Shown here in pieces: positions 44,611 to 53,105 of a stretch of DNA of 64,000 nucleotides (positions are counted from its first letter, which is position 1; the number at the start of each line of letters is the position of its first letter). The DNA lies in contig NZ_JAMFMA010000001.1 in NCBI RefSeq assembly GCF_023502425.1, positions 372,001 through 436,000 on the forward strand, given 5' to 3'. Below the pieces are notes generated by a model. That model was not told the DNA's origin. It did not search any database and saw only the letters and a list, made by a program, of their open reading frames with translations. The position numbers and the translations under genes are program-made. The DNA comes from Flagellimonas spongiicola. Its GTDB lineage: Bacteria; Bacteroidota; Bacteroidia; Flavobacteriales; Flavobacteriaceae.

Positions 44611-45196
44611 AAAAATGTTTGAAAAAGAGCGAAAGGAGAAAACCTTTCGAATGGACAAGGACCATGAGTTACGATTTCTCGCCCGATTGGATGCGGAATT
44701 ACCTGAGCAAAATCAATCGCAAAGAAAAACGGACTATAAGTGGTTGAAAATTGCGGCAGCAGTTGTCGTTTTATTTGGTCTTGGAGTTTACTTCTTTAAT
44801 GCTAGTAACCCAGATATTCCTGGGCCAAATGATCAAATTGTGGATGCCACGGATAAAAGTGGTCAGGTGCCCAGTATTTCCTTAGGGGATTTATCTCCGG
44901 ATTTGAAAAAGATAGAGAGTTATTACGTGTCCAATATTAATTTGGAATTGTCCGAACTCGATTTTTCAGAAGACAATAAGGAACTCATTGACGGATATAT
45001 GGAACAGCTATCAGAATTGGATAGCGAGTACAAGGCATTGAATAATGAATTGAACAGCCTAGGGCCTAATGATCAAACCATTAATGCACTTATTAAGAAC
45101 CTTCAGTTAAGATTGCAGCTATTGCAAAAACTTAAGTCAAAATTAAATCAATTAAAATCATCAAAAAATGAACAGGAACAATCAGATATTATTTAG
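44594..45196 (+). CDS. Single-pass membrane protein, probable anti-sigma factor or sensor
   Basis: 200 residues: a short charged cytoplasmic region (1-53), one membrane helix (about 54-70, WLKIAAAVVVLFGLGVYFF) and an extracytoplasmic part with a long helix near the C-terminus. Overlaps the sigma gene by 17 bases and the next gene by 29 bases. The arrangement matches ECF operons in Flavobacteriaceae where the second gene is a membrane regulator, but a zinc-binding anti-sigma motif is absent, so the anti-sigma role is inferred from position and topology only. Confidence 0.7.
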   Translation: MAQDLRKMFEKERKEKTFRMDKDHELRFLARLDAELPEQNQSQRKTDYKWLKIAAAVVVLFGLGVYFFNASNPDIPGPNDQIVDATDKSGQVPSISLGDLSPDLKKIESYYVSNINLELSELDFSEDNKELIDGYMEQLSELDSEYKALNNELNSLGPNDQTINALIKNLQLRLQLLQKLKSKLNQLKSSKNEQEQSDII

Positions 45197-46655
45197 TGTA
45201 CTGCTCATGGGTCTAGTGGGTTTTTCCACTATGGCCCAAGAGAAGAGAAAAACCTATAAGGAGACATTTAATGTGGGCGATGAAACGGTATTGAATATCG
45301 ATACCAAACATGCCGATATCGAATTTCAAACTTGGGATAAATCCGAAGTTGAAATCACAGCCATTGTAGAACTCAAAGGAGCTACTGATGAAGAAGCTGA
45401 AACCTATTTTGAGCGGGACGCGTTTAAAATCATGGGAAATAGCAAGGAAATACAAGTGACCACAAGCGGTTCGGATTTTGGGGTGTTAGCCCCAGGTGCT
45501 CTAAGTTTTGGCGATATTGATATAGTCATTCCTGAGGCTCCCTTTGTTGAACCTTTGTTTGAGGAACTCGAAATTCCTGAACTTCCAGAGGTAATGGTAA
45601 TACCAGAATTGCCACCCTTGCCACCAATTCCTTCCATAGACTTTGACTATGATGCTTACAAAAAGGATAGCGATAAATACATGAAGGAGTGGCAAAAGAA
45701 GTTTCAAAAGAATTTTGATGGCGAGTATCAAAAACAATTGGAAGAATGGAGCGAAAATATTGAGAAAATGGCAGAGGAACGCAAAGCAGAACGTGAGGCT
45801 ATGTTGGAAGAAAGGGAAGCCATGATTGAAGAAAGAGAGGCCATGCGTGAAGAAGTTAAGGCGGCTAGAGAAGAGGCTAGGGAATTGATGCGCGAACAAC
45901 GTAAATTAGAACGCGAGCAGCTGCAGTTGGAACGCGAGAAAGATAGAAAAACACGTGTAGTTAGTCGGTCTATACGGATCAGTAATGGGGATGATTCCAA
46001 TATTTTCTATTATTCTAACGACGATGGAGAAGCCAAGGAATACAAAGTGAAAAAGAGCATTAAGATAAAAATGCCTAAATCAGTGAAATTGAAAATGAAT
46101 GTGCGTCACGGTGAGGTAAAACTCTCTGCAAATACCAAAAACATTAAAGCAAGCTTGTCCCATTCAAGCTTGCTTGCTTCAATTATTGATGGCGATCATA
46201 CGGAAATCCGTGCTTCGTATTCACCCGTGGTGGTCCAGCAATGGAATTATGGGCAGTTAAAGACGGACTTTTCGGATAAAGTGGATTTAAAGGAAGTGCG
46301 GGAGTTGAAATTGGATGCGGTTTCATCCCATGTGACCATAGACAAATTGATGAACAAGGTGTTTGCAACCAGTAATTTGGGTGCACTGCAAATCAATACA
46401 GTATCCAATAATTTTTCCAATATTGATATATCCGTGAAAAATGGGGAGGTGGGTTTAAATGTACCAACTGTGCCCTTTACCATCTATGTCAATGAGGCGC
46501 ATTCTGAATTGGAATTACCAGATTTGTTGACCGTAGAAAGTACCGAGGACTATAATGGCAAGGTGTACAAAGGATATCACAAAAGTAAAACAGCTGATAA
46601 ATCCATAACTATTAATGCCAAATACAGTGAAGTGGCTGTAAAGGAGCAGGGTTGA
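45168..46655 (+). CDS. Secreted DUF4097-like beta protein with Pro- and Glu-rich insertion
   Basis: 495 residues. A signal peptide (about 1-23) is followed by a beta-rich region (about 25-130, NIDTKHADIEFQTWDKSEVE) and, after residue 290, a second beta-rich region (SVKLKMNVRHGEVKLSANTK, LDAVSSHVTIDKLMNK) with the repeating strand layout of DUF4097/adhesin-like proteins. Between them lie a proline-rich stretch (about 125-155) and a long Glu/Lys/Arg-rich helix (about 195-265) with repeated EEREAM units, likely coiled coil. Third gene of the sigma operon, overlapping gene two by 29 bases. Role: possible envelope stress sensor or effector, unproven. Confidence 0.75.
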   Translation: MNRNNQILFSVLLMGLVGFSTMAQEKRKTYKETFNVGDETVLNIDTKHADIEFQTWDKSEVEITAIVELKGATDEEAETYFERDAFKIMGNSKEIQVTTSGSDFGVLAPGALSFGDIDIVIPEAPFVEPLFEELEIPELPEVMVIPELPPLPPIPSIDFDYDAYKKDSDKYMKEWQKKFQKNFDGEYQKQLEEWSENIEKMAEERKAEREAMLEEREAMIEEREAMREEVKAAREEARELMREQRKLEREQLQLEREKDRKTRVVSRSIRISNGDDSNIFYYSNDDGEAKEYKVKKSIKIKMPKSVKLKMNVRHGEVKLSANTKNIKASLSHSSLLASIIDGDHTEIRASYSPVVVQQWNYGQLKTDFSDKVDLKEVRELKLDAVSSHVTIDKLMNKVFATSNLGALQINTVSNNFSNIDISVKNGEVGLNVPTVPFTIYVNEAHSELELPDLLTVESTEDYNGKVYKGYHKSKTADKSITINAKYSEVAVKEQG

Positions 46656-46707
46656 AGGTGACTTATCTATCCTAACCTAAATCTTATTTCCTCTTGTAGC
46701 TACACTC

Positions 46708-46733
46708 AATTGGCCTTAAGATTCCAATTTTTC
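46708..46733 (+). terminator. Possible terminator after the sigma operon
   Basis: AATTGG-N10-CCAATT, a 6-bp stem followed by a short T run, between the convergent sigma operon and msrA. Weak but positioned as expected. Confidence 0.45.
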
Positions 46734-46743
46734 TTCAATGGAA

Positions 46744-47427
46744 TCAGTGGCTTTCATCTTTTAAGTACGTATTAAAATTCGCCTTGAATCGATTCAATCT
46801 AGGAATGGAGACATTTCTGATGTACGAATTGTTAGGATTTCTTCTTTCATAGTCCTGATGATACGCTTCCGCAATGTAGAATTTTTCAAAGGGTACTACT
46901 TGGGTAACAATAGGCCTACCATACACATTTGATGCTTCCAAAGCTTCCATGTACTTGGTGATGATTTCACGCTCCTTATCACTCTTGTAGAATGCAATGG
47001 AACGGTATTGTGCTCCTCTATCAGGTCCTTGTCGGTTTAATGATGTTGGGTCGTGAGAACCAAAAAACACCTGTACTAATTCCGTAAAGCTTATGACGTT
47101 TGGATCATAATATACTTCCACAGCTTCAGCATGTCCTGTTCTTCCGTAGGCAACATCCTCATAGGTGGGATTTTCTTCTGGGCCGCCTGAATACCCCGAA
47201 TAAACCTCTTTTACGCCTTTTACGCTTTCATAGATAGCTTCAACACACCAAAAACATCCACTGGCAAAATAGGCCGTTTCGTATCCTTCCAAATCTTGTT
47301 TGCTCATTGGTGTCTTTTCTTCCATCTTTTCTTGGATGGAAGCTGTATTTTCCTGTACTGTACTAGTGGTCTTGGGCTTGCAGGCCGTGGAAGCAATGAA
47401 TAGCATTCCAAAAAGAAGTAATCTCAT
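46744..47427 (-). CDS. msrA: Peptide methionine sulfoxide reductase MsrA, lipoprotein
   Basis: Reduces the S-epimer of methionine sulfoxide in proteins. I start at ATG 47427 (227 residues) because it gives a clear lipoprotein signal (LLLFGMLFIASTAC); a longer frame begins upstream at 47475 without one. The catalytic GCFWCVEAIYE motif is near residue 57, followed by the GYSGG segment and GHAEAVEVYYDP. Only an MsrA domain is present, not a fused MsrB. Anchored outside the cytoplasm, it likely repairs envelope proteins. It follows the metallo-hydrolase gene on the same strand, with a gap of 73 bases. Confidence 0.93.
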   Translation of the reverse strand: MRLLLFGMLFIASTACKPKTTSTVQENTASIQEKMEEKTPMSKQDLEGYETAYFASGCFWCVEAIYESVKGVKEVYSGYSGGPEENPTYEDVAYGRTGHAEAVEVYYDPNVISFTELVQVFFGSHDPTSLNRQGPDRGAQYRSIAFYKSDKEREIITKYMEALEASNVYGRPIVTQVVPFEKFYIAEAYHQDYERRNPNNSYIRNVSIPRLNRFKANFNTYLKDESH

Positions 47428-47500
47428 AGTGTTTATTGTAATTTGATGTGTTGGTCGTTTTACGTCTGGATGCATTACGTAAAAGCTGCAAATACCAAAA

Positions 47501-48184
47501 CTAAATGGTTAGGCTTTGGCCAATTTCCAATAAATGCAATTCCTTTCCTCTTGAATCAAAGTGCGCTCTCGCTTTCTCCTTATCCAGCTGTATTGGGGGG
47601 AATGTATCATAATGACAGCCCAAGACCTGGTTACATTCGATAAAGTCGCTGGCGACAACCGCATCTTCATAACCCATTGTAAAATTGTCTCCAATAGGCA
47701 AAACTGCCAAATCCAACTTGGGTGAAGTCATTGGAATCAATTTCATATCCATGGTAAGTGCAGTGTCTCCCGCTATGTACACTGTTTTAGAACCGCCAGT
47801 CACTATAAATCCACCAGGATTGCCACCATAAGTACCGTCGGGTAGGACACTTGAATGAATTGCATTTACGTATTTGAGGTGACCAAAATCCAATTGATGC
47901 ATACCACCATGATTCATAGGGTGTCCATTGATTCCTTTTTCAGCAAACCATTGAACAATCTCATAATTGGATATCAATACAGCTGTAGGATTGTTTTTGG
48001 CAATGGTTTCAACATCCAAAACATGATCTTGATGTCCATGGGTGATCAAAATGTAATCGACCTCTAATGATTCTACATCAATTTCTGATGCCAAAGGATT
48101 TCCAGTAATGAATGGATCAACAATGATTTTTTGATTTTCTATTTCCAGTAGGAGGGATGCATGTCCCAAAAATGTAATCTTCAT
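47501..48184 (-). CDS. UPF0173-family metal-dependent hydrolase
   Basis: 227 residues with a metallo-beta-lactamase fold. The metal motif is THGHQDH (HxHxDH type, about 47-53), with an upstream VDPFITGNP strand and later GDTAL and GCHYDTFPPI segments. This matches UPF0173 (YtkL-like) hydrolases, cytoplasmic, of unknown natural substrate. Length is standard. It is divergent from the small secreted-peptide gene and lies upstream of msrA. Confidence 0.92.
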   Translation of the reverse strand: MKITFLGHASLLLEIENQKIIVDPFITGNPLASEIDVESLEVDYILITHGHQDHVLDVETIAKNNPTAVLISNYEIVQWFAEKGINGHPMNHGGMHQLDFGHLKYVNAIHSSVLPDGTYGGNPGGFIVTGGSKTVYIAGDTALTMDMKLIPMTSPKLDLAVLPIGDNFTMGYEDAVVASDFIECNQVLGCHYDTFPPIQLDKEKARAHFDSRGKELHLLEIGQSLTI

Positions 48185-48509
48185 AGCAGTGTACTTAAAA
48201 TTGATTGTAAAAGACTCTAATAGGACATGAATTTATGAAAAATTGGGTCTCGTATCAAGATTAATCATAGACGACCATATCAAAAAATCGGATGAACTGC
48301 ACTTGTGTTAACGTTGACTATTACTGGGAATATCGATGAAATGCACTAGATATCGTTAGGGTGTTTTTGGGCCTGAAATCTTTCATCGAGGATAAAATAC
48401 ACTTCAGCCGAAAAAAGTACCGACACCGAAAAAAAATGGAGGTTAAGCGATGAAAATCTAGGCCGGGTTGACCCCAAGGTAACTTTACCATGTAAAAATA
48501 ACCCAAGTC
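48185..48509. promoter_or_regulatory. 325-base divergent region with repeated CGATGAAA motif
   Basis: No gene-sized frame on either strand. CGATGAAA occurs at 48334-48341 (+), 48381-48388 (minus, as TTTCATCG) and 48448-48455 (+); the first two extend to a 9-bp inverted repeat (TCGATGAAA at 48333, TTTCATCGA at 48381) with a 39-base spacer. A CCGAAAAAA pair sits at 48408 and 48426. GGTAA-CTT-TTACC-like symmetry and a TAACTTTA box lie just before the small secreted-peptide ATG. It is probably a regulatory region for that gene. Confidence 0.45.
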
Positions 48510-48746
48510 ATGAAAACAGTTTTAACCATCATCGCAATCGTCTTTTTCGGAACTCTAGCTATGGCACAGAATGTTTCTAAAGAAGTAAAAGTGGAAACTA
48601 CTACTGCAAGTGTAGCGTTGGATGTTGAAATCAAGAAAGCTACTAAAAAGGATACTAAAGTTGCTCGCTTGTATATGTTTAAAAACTCTAGGGTTAAAAA
48701 AGCACTTGCTTTCAGAACTAAAAGAAACAAGTCTAAATTGGCTTAA
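48510..48746 (+). CDS. Small basic secreted peptide
   Basis: 78 residues. A strong signal peptide (about 1-19, LTIIAIVFFGTLAMAQ) is followed by a short Ser/Val/Lys/Glu/Thr-rich middle and a very basic C-terminus (KKDTKVARLYMFKNSRVKKALAFRTKRNKSKLA). The mature part would be about 59 residues with high positive charge. I do not recognise a named family. It is followed by two tiny membrane-protein genes on the same strand, the first beginning 2 bases after its stop. It could be a precursor of a structural or antimicrobial-type peptide; function not known. Confidence 0.7.
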   Translation: MKTVLTIIAIVFFGTLAMAQNVSKEVKVETTTASVALDVEIKKATKKDTKVARLYMFKNSRVKKALAFRTKRNKSKLA

Positions 48747-48748
48747 TC

Positions 48749-48895
48749 ATGTTATTGGAAATTGCAATACCATTTACATTATTCCTAAGCGTTGCCTTTG
48801 TAGTGGCATCCATTGTGTTTTCGTTCCGCAAAAGAGCACCAAAAACAGACATGGAGACGCTTAATCGGATTAAATCGCAACAGGGCGATAATTAA
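48749..48895 (+). CDS. 48-residue single-helix membrane protein (small 1)
   Basis: Starts ATG two bases after the secreted-peptide stop and ends at TAA 48893-48895. One membrane helix (about 5-26) is followed by a basic stretch (FRKRAPK) and a polar tail ending QGDN. The basic segment after the helix implies the N-terminus faces outside. Ungapped alignment with the next small frame gives 12 identities in 23 residues. Function unknown. Confidence 0.6.
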   Translation: MLLEIAIPFTLFLSVAFVVASIVFSFRKRAPKTDMETLNRIKSQQGDN

Positions 48896-48951
48896 GCCTC
48901 TACTTTTTTACAATGTTTTATTTTCAACAAACAAACCCATTACCCCACAAT

Positions 48952-49059
48952 ATGTATACTATTCTGATCCCGGTTGCTTTATTTTGTAGTTTAGTTTTTG
49001 TTTCTGCTGCTGTACTGTTTTCTTTACGTCTTGCAAAAGAGCCTTTGCGTCGTAAATAA
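48952..49059 (+). CDS. 35-residue single-helix membrane protein (small 2), antisense to the amidohydrolase tail
   Basis: ATG 48952 to TAA 49057-49059, coding one membrane helix (about 4-26) and a short basic tail (RLAKEPLRRK). Residues 4-26 align with small 1 residues 5-27 at 12 of 23 positions without gaps (I-I, I-I, P-P, L-F, S, F-V, A, F-S, R). Eight of these twelve identical residues use different third codon bases, as for true coding duplicates. It lies on the strand opposite the last 101 bases of the amidohydrolase gene, so one of the two readings may be wrong. Confidence 0.4.
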   Translation: MYTILIPVALFCSLVFVSAAVLFSLRLAKEPLRRK

Positions 49060-50536
49060 TACCATCCTTTATGGTGTAGCTAACACCACCAACACGGACA
49101 ACTTCATTATTTTCATTTAGTTTGATGGCACCTGTGCCATAAAGAACCTTGAGGTTTTTCAATGGATTTTCGGCCACAATGGCAAAATCTGCCAGTTTTC
49201 CTATCTCAACAGTTCCAATATCATCAGCCATTCCTAAGGCTTCTGCCCCGTTAAGTGTTGCAGAACGTATTATTTCCAATGGATGAAAACCAGCCTCACG
49301 TAGCAATTCCATTTCCCGGATATAGGCAAATCCATATAATTGATAGATGAACCCAGAATCAGACCCTGTGGTTACCCTACCACCTCGATTTTTATATTCA
49401 TTGACAAAAGTCATCCAAAGGTTATAGTTTTCTCGCCAAGCCACTTCTTGTTCTGTGCCCCAATCATGCCAGTAAGATCCATGAGAAATTCTACTTGGCA
49501 TGTAAAAAGACCATAAAGTGGGTAATGTGTATTCTTCATGCCATTCTGCCCTGCGAGCACGCTGTAAATCCCTACTTGCCTCATAAATATTGAAAGTGGG
49601 GTCCAAGGTAAAGTCCAAGGCAATCAGCTCGTCCATAACCTTATTCCAATGTTCTGAAAAGGGTTTGGCCGCTTGTTTCCAAAGTCTTCCTGCTTCTTCA
49701 AACCGATGTTGTTCGTTCTGGTAGTTATAATCCAAGGGATAATCTTGAACTGTACGGTCATTGAATAATGCTTCTGGAAGTCCGTACCAATGCTCCATGC
49801 TGGTAAGTCCTGCCCTGGCCGAATGCAATACATTCCAACGCGCCACATCCACTTGGGCATGATGACATGCTGAACGTAAGCCCAATTTTTTGTTTTCGTC
49901 TAAGGCGGCCGCCATTATTTCCGGTGGTGCACCAAAGAATTTTATGCCGTCTGCACCTAGTTTGGCATTAGCTCTAACCCATTCCCTAGCTTGTTCTGGC
50001 GTACTGATGGGTGCATCATTCAATGGATTGAAACCACTGGTGGTTTGACCAAATGCTGTATAGGCCTGTATTCTTGGGGCTATGATCTCATTTTTCTCAC
50101 TTTTGCGTTTTAGGTCCAAGGTCCAATCGATACCTCTTCCTGCGGGTTCCCTTATTGTAGTAATTCCATGGCCCATCCAAAGTTTAAACACGTAATCAGA
50201 GTCTGCACCTTGTGCCACGCCTCCTATATGGCCATGCATATCCACAAAACCTGGCAGAAGGTACATCCCTTCACAATCAAGTTCTTTTCCGCCTGCTTTT
50301 AACTGTGGTCTATCACTATCCTTGATCTTAACACCAGGGTAGCCTACAACCTGAATGTTTACAATCCGATTGTTTTCTACAACGATATCCACGGGACCTC
50401 TTGGCGGCGCACCATTTCCGTTTATCAAGGTCACACCTCGAATAATCAATTGTTGAAAAGGGCCTTCACTTAGGTTATCCTGACCAAATGCATGGATACC
50501 ACACAAAAGTATCAGTACTGAAAGTAGTTTTTTCAT
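48959..50536 (-). CDS. Secreted amidohydrolase
   Basis: 525 residues with a signal peptide (about 1-19). The metal-dependent hydrolase motif VDMHGHIGG (His101, His103) and later HHAQVD, plus TGSDSGF near residue 395, place it in the amidohydrolase superfamily (TIM barrel plus composite beta domain). The C-terminus YDAKALLQDVKK... is followed by a glutamine- and lysine-rich tail whose coding sequence overlaps the small 2 frame. Many Bacteroidota homologues act on cyclic amides or peptides; the substrate is unclear. It starts 9 bases after the M14 peptidase stop and thus is the second gene of that operon. Confidence 0.9.
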   Translation of the reverse strand: MKKLLSVLILLCGIHAFGQDNLSEGPFQQLIIRGVTLINGNGAPPRGPVDIVVENNRIVNIQVVGYPGVKIKDSDRPQLKAGGKELDCEGMYLLPGFVDMHGHIGGVAQGADSDYVFKLWMGHGITTIREPAGRGIDWTLDLKRKSEKNEIIAPRIQAYTAFGQTTSGFNPLNDAPISTPEQAREWVRANAKLGADGIKFFGAPPEIMAAALDENKKLGLRSACHHAQVDVARWNVLHSARAGLTSMEHWYGLPEALFNDRTVQDYPLDYNYQNEQHRFEEAGRLWKQAAKPFSEHWNKVMDELIALDFTLDPTFNIYEASRDLQRARRAEWHEEYTLPTLWSFYMPSRISHGSYWHDWGTEQEVAWRENYNLWMTFVNEYKNRGGRVTTGSDSGFIYQLYGFAYIREMELLREAGFHPLEIIRSATLNGAEALGMADDIGTVEIGKLADFAIVAENPLKNLKVLYGTGAIKLNENNEVVRVGGVSYTIKDGIIYDAKALLQDVKKTVQQQKQKLNYKIKQPGSE

Positions 50537-50545
50537 AATAGTTGG

Positions 50546-53062
50546 TTATTCAGGTATTTCAATTTTATCACCCAAGAACAGTGCGTTCAGGAATAGACGG
50601 TTTGTTCCGTACCATGAACCCCGAAAATTAGGGTTGTCCGCGAACAGAATAACACGCCCACCACCCAATTTGCTTACGATTAGGGAGGCGGATGGTTTTA
50701 AGAACTCTTCCGTGTTCTTTTTGGTGATGAAACCATCAACATGAGGGTCCTTTGCATATTTGGCCACGGTGGCATATTCATTTTTACTTGGCGCCAGCCA
50801 AACTGTATTGTTTTTATATACCGGAATAGTATTGTCGCGGTACCCGAAGGCTAGGGGATGGGTAATATCCAAATCTACCTTAAATATGGCACCTCCCACA
50901 TAATCCTTTCCTAAATTCTCTGGTGCATCCACGTAAGGTTTTCTATTTACGGCCTTAGTTGAGTCCTTTTCTTTTCCTTCAGTCAATTTCTCTTTGACCA
51001 ATTTTTTATCAATAGCCCATTTAGCTGCTGTTCCAAGCGTAATTAGCGTATTGCCCTTACTGGTCCAATCCTTGATTTTCTCCAGCTGTGTTTTTGAGAA
51101 ATTATAATTGCCAGAAACCATGACCAGGGTATTGTACTTATCCAGGTTTGCCCGACCAAAATTTCGGATGGGAATTTTAGTAATGGGCATATGAACTCGA
51201 GTATCTAATAAATGCCAAACTTCCCCAGCATCATAAGAACGAACACCATCACCAATGATCATTGCCGCTTTGGGTTTGGTAACGGGTTCTACGTACCTGC
51301 TTCCCAGGTCAATACCTTGTGCATTGTAACCGGTATTTGCCGCATAGGTAGGTACCTGATATTTTTCTTGTGCTTTGCTCACAATCTTAAATACATCATC
51401 TGCATTTTTCTTCTGAAGACTTACCGGTATTACCAGGGCTCCATAATTAAAACGCTTATTGCCATCCGTGGTTTTTGCAGTGAATGGTTTAAAGGATGAC
51501 GAAACGACCAATCCTTTGGATTGCAAATAGTTCAGCGCTGCTACCGCATTGTAGTCATCGTAATCAATGATATAGGCATAATTGGTCTTTACTACGGCCT
51601 TAGGTTTGACCAAATCTTCGGTTGATGTGATTTTTGTGCCAAGATTCAAGGTGGAAACTGGCTTGTATTTCATGTTGTAGAAGTTGGCTACAGACCACGC
51701 GGAAGCATCATAATAAACACTATCCCGATACTTTTCATAAGTCTCGAACATGGTTTGCACCATTCGGTATTGCGGTTGTCTGGTTGGGACTACAAATTCA
51801 TCACCAGATTGGTAAACGTCAATTTTATGCAACAATAGCTTGTCGATAAATGCTTTTACCCTATTTGGATCGTGATTATCCTTAAACGAGTATCCCTTCA
51901 ATCTGTTTTTGTCGGCATTACCCAAGGCGCTCTTGAAGAAATCCTGCTGGTATTTTCTAAGTTTTGCTTTATTTTCCACTGAAGCCTGGACTGTTGCCAT
52001 ACTAGAGGTGTACTGATTTCGTATCGTGAACGGGAACGTTATTTCACCAAATGCAGTGGTCTGTTTATGTCCCCTAGAACTTGCTTGCTCAAATAGAATT
52101 GCCAAACCACCTTGTAAATCTGGATAGGAAGAACCATAACCGGGATAGGTCCCATCAAACACTTCCTTGGTAAAATAAAAGGAACCGATACTGTCCAAAG
52201 CGGCTGCGTAATAATCCCCAAATAAGTTGTTGAGGTCGATATAGTTTTCTTTGGGCATTATGGGGTTCAATGAGGCATTATCTTTCATTGGCTCAAAAAA
52301 GTAGGAGCTTTGTGTTCCCATTTCATGAAAATCGGTAACAACGTTAGGGTACCATTGATGATACCATGTAAGTTTGCCTCGACTTTCTGGATTGATTCCC
52401 AGAAGCCAATCGCGGTTTAAATCGAACCAATAATGATTTGTTCGTCCTCTTGGCCAGTATTCATTGTGTTCTGCATCTTGTGGGTCGGCCACTAATGGAT
52501 TCCCTTGGTACATATTGGCCCATTGGGTATGCCGGTCCCGTCCATCTGGATTTATGGTAGGGTCTATTAATATGACCCCGTTGTTAATGTACTTTGTTAC
52601 CTCAGCACTGTTTGACGCCACTAAGGTATATGCGGTCAGCATTGCCGCTTCCGAACTAGAGGGTTCGTTGCCATGTACATTATATCCTAAGTTGACAAAA
52701 ATTGGTACTTCATCATAATTGGATGCTGTTTGTGAAGGATCTACAAATTTCAAGTGCTGTGATTGAATCTGCTCAAGATTACCAAGGTTTGAAGGCGATG
52801 TCACTGTAAGCATTACCAATTTCCGGCCCTCATGCGTTCTTCCATACTCGTAGATACTTGCACGATCTGATGTTTCAGCGAGTTTTGTCAAATAAGCCAC
52901 AATCAAATCATGTCTAGTGTGATGTTGCCCAATAGGATACCCTAGAAATTCTTCAGGAGATGGAATGTCGCTATTAAACGGATGATATTTTTTAAAGAAG
53001 TAGTCTTGTGCGGAAACGGTAGTACCTATAAAAAGCACTACTAAAAGTAGTTTTTTCAGCAT
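50546..53062 (-). CDS. Secreted M14-family metallopeptidase
   Basis: 838 residues: signal peptide (about 1-19), an M14 carboxypeptidase domain (about 40-370) with the zinc motif H130-G-N-E133 and a later WFDLNRDW region, then a C-terminal region (about 400-838) with alpha/beta sheets including a glutamine-amidotransferase-like MIIGDGVRSYDAGEVWHL stretch. Such proteins occur across Bacteroidota, usually with a metal-hydrolase neighbour. Exported to the periplasm or beyond; likely acts on peptides or cell-wall material. An inverted repeat sits just upstream of the ATG. Confidence 0.9.
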   Translation of the reverse strand: MLKKLLLVVLFIGTTVSAQDYFFKKYHPFNSDIPSPEEFLGYPIGQHHTRHDLIVAYLTKLAETSDRASIYEYGRTHEGRKLVMLTVTSPSNLGNLEQIQSQHLKFVDPSQTASNYDEVPIFVNLGYNVHGNEPSSSEAAMLTAYTLVASNSAEVTKYINNGVILIDPTINPDGRDRHTQWANMYQGNPLVADPQDAEHNEYWPRGRTNHYWFDLNRDWLLGINPESRGKLTWYHQWYPNVVTDFHEMGTQSSYFFEPMKDNASLNPIMPKENYIDLNNLFGDYYAAALDSIGSFYFTKEVFDGTYPGYGSSYPDLQGGLAILFEQASSRGHKQTTAFGEITFPFTIRNQYTSSMATVQASVENKAKLRKYQQDFFKSALGNADKNRLKGYSFKDNHDPNRVKAFIDKLLLHKIDVYQSGDEFVVPTRQPQYRMVQTMFETYEKYRDSVYYDASAWSVANFYNMKYKPVSTLNLGTKITSTEDLVKPKAVVKTNYAYIIDYDDYNAVAALNYLQSKGLVVSSSFKPFTAKTTDGNKRFNYGALVIPVSLQKKNADDVFKIVSKAQEKYQVPTYAANTGYNAQGIDLGSRYVEPVTKPKAAMIIGDGVRSYDAGEVWHLLDTRVHMPITKIPIRNFGRANLDKYNTLVMVSGNYNFSKTQLEKIKDWTSKGNTLITLGTAAKWAIDKKLVKEKLTEGKEKDSTKAVNRKPYVDAPENLGKDYVGGAIFKVDLDITHPLAFGYRDNTIPVYKNNTVWLAPSKNEYATVAKYAKDPHVDGFITKKNTEEFLKPSASLIVSKLGGGRVILFADNPNFRGSWYGTNRLFLNALFLGDKIEIPE

Positions 53063-53068
53063 TCTCAG

Positions 53069-53087
53069 GAAGATTAGATTAATCTTC
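53069..53087. repeat. Perfect inverted repeat in the M14 peptidase leader
   Basis: GAAGATTA-GAT-TAATCTTC, 8-bp arms with a 3-base centre, just upstream of the ATG at 53062. A TATCTTTA (-7-like, minus strand 53095-53088) immediately precedes it, so the palindrome covers the predicted transcription start. Confidence 0.55.
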
Positions 53088-53105
53088 TAAAGATAGGAAA
53101 AGGAT

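Noticed and set aside
45501..45899. Minus-strand frame rich in Phe/Leu opposite the coiled-coil gene
   Set aside because: It is the complement of the Glu/Lys-rich repeats of the ECF operon gene; hydrophobic composition follows from that.
45780..45900. Repeated EEREAM codons as a CRISPR-like or tandem DNA repeat
   Set aside because: The repeats are irregular in DNA and in frame within a coiled-coil segment; no spacers.
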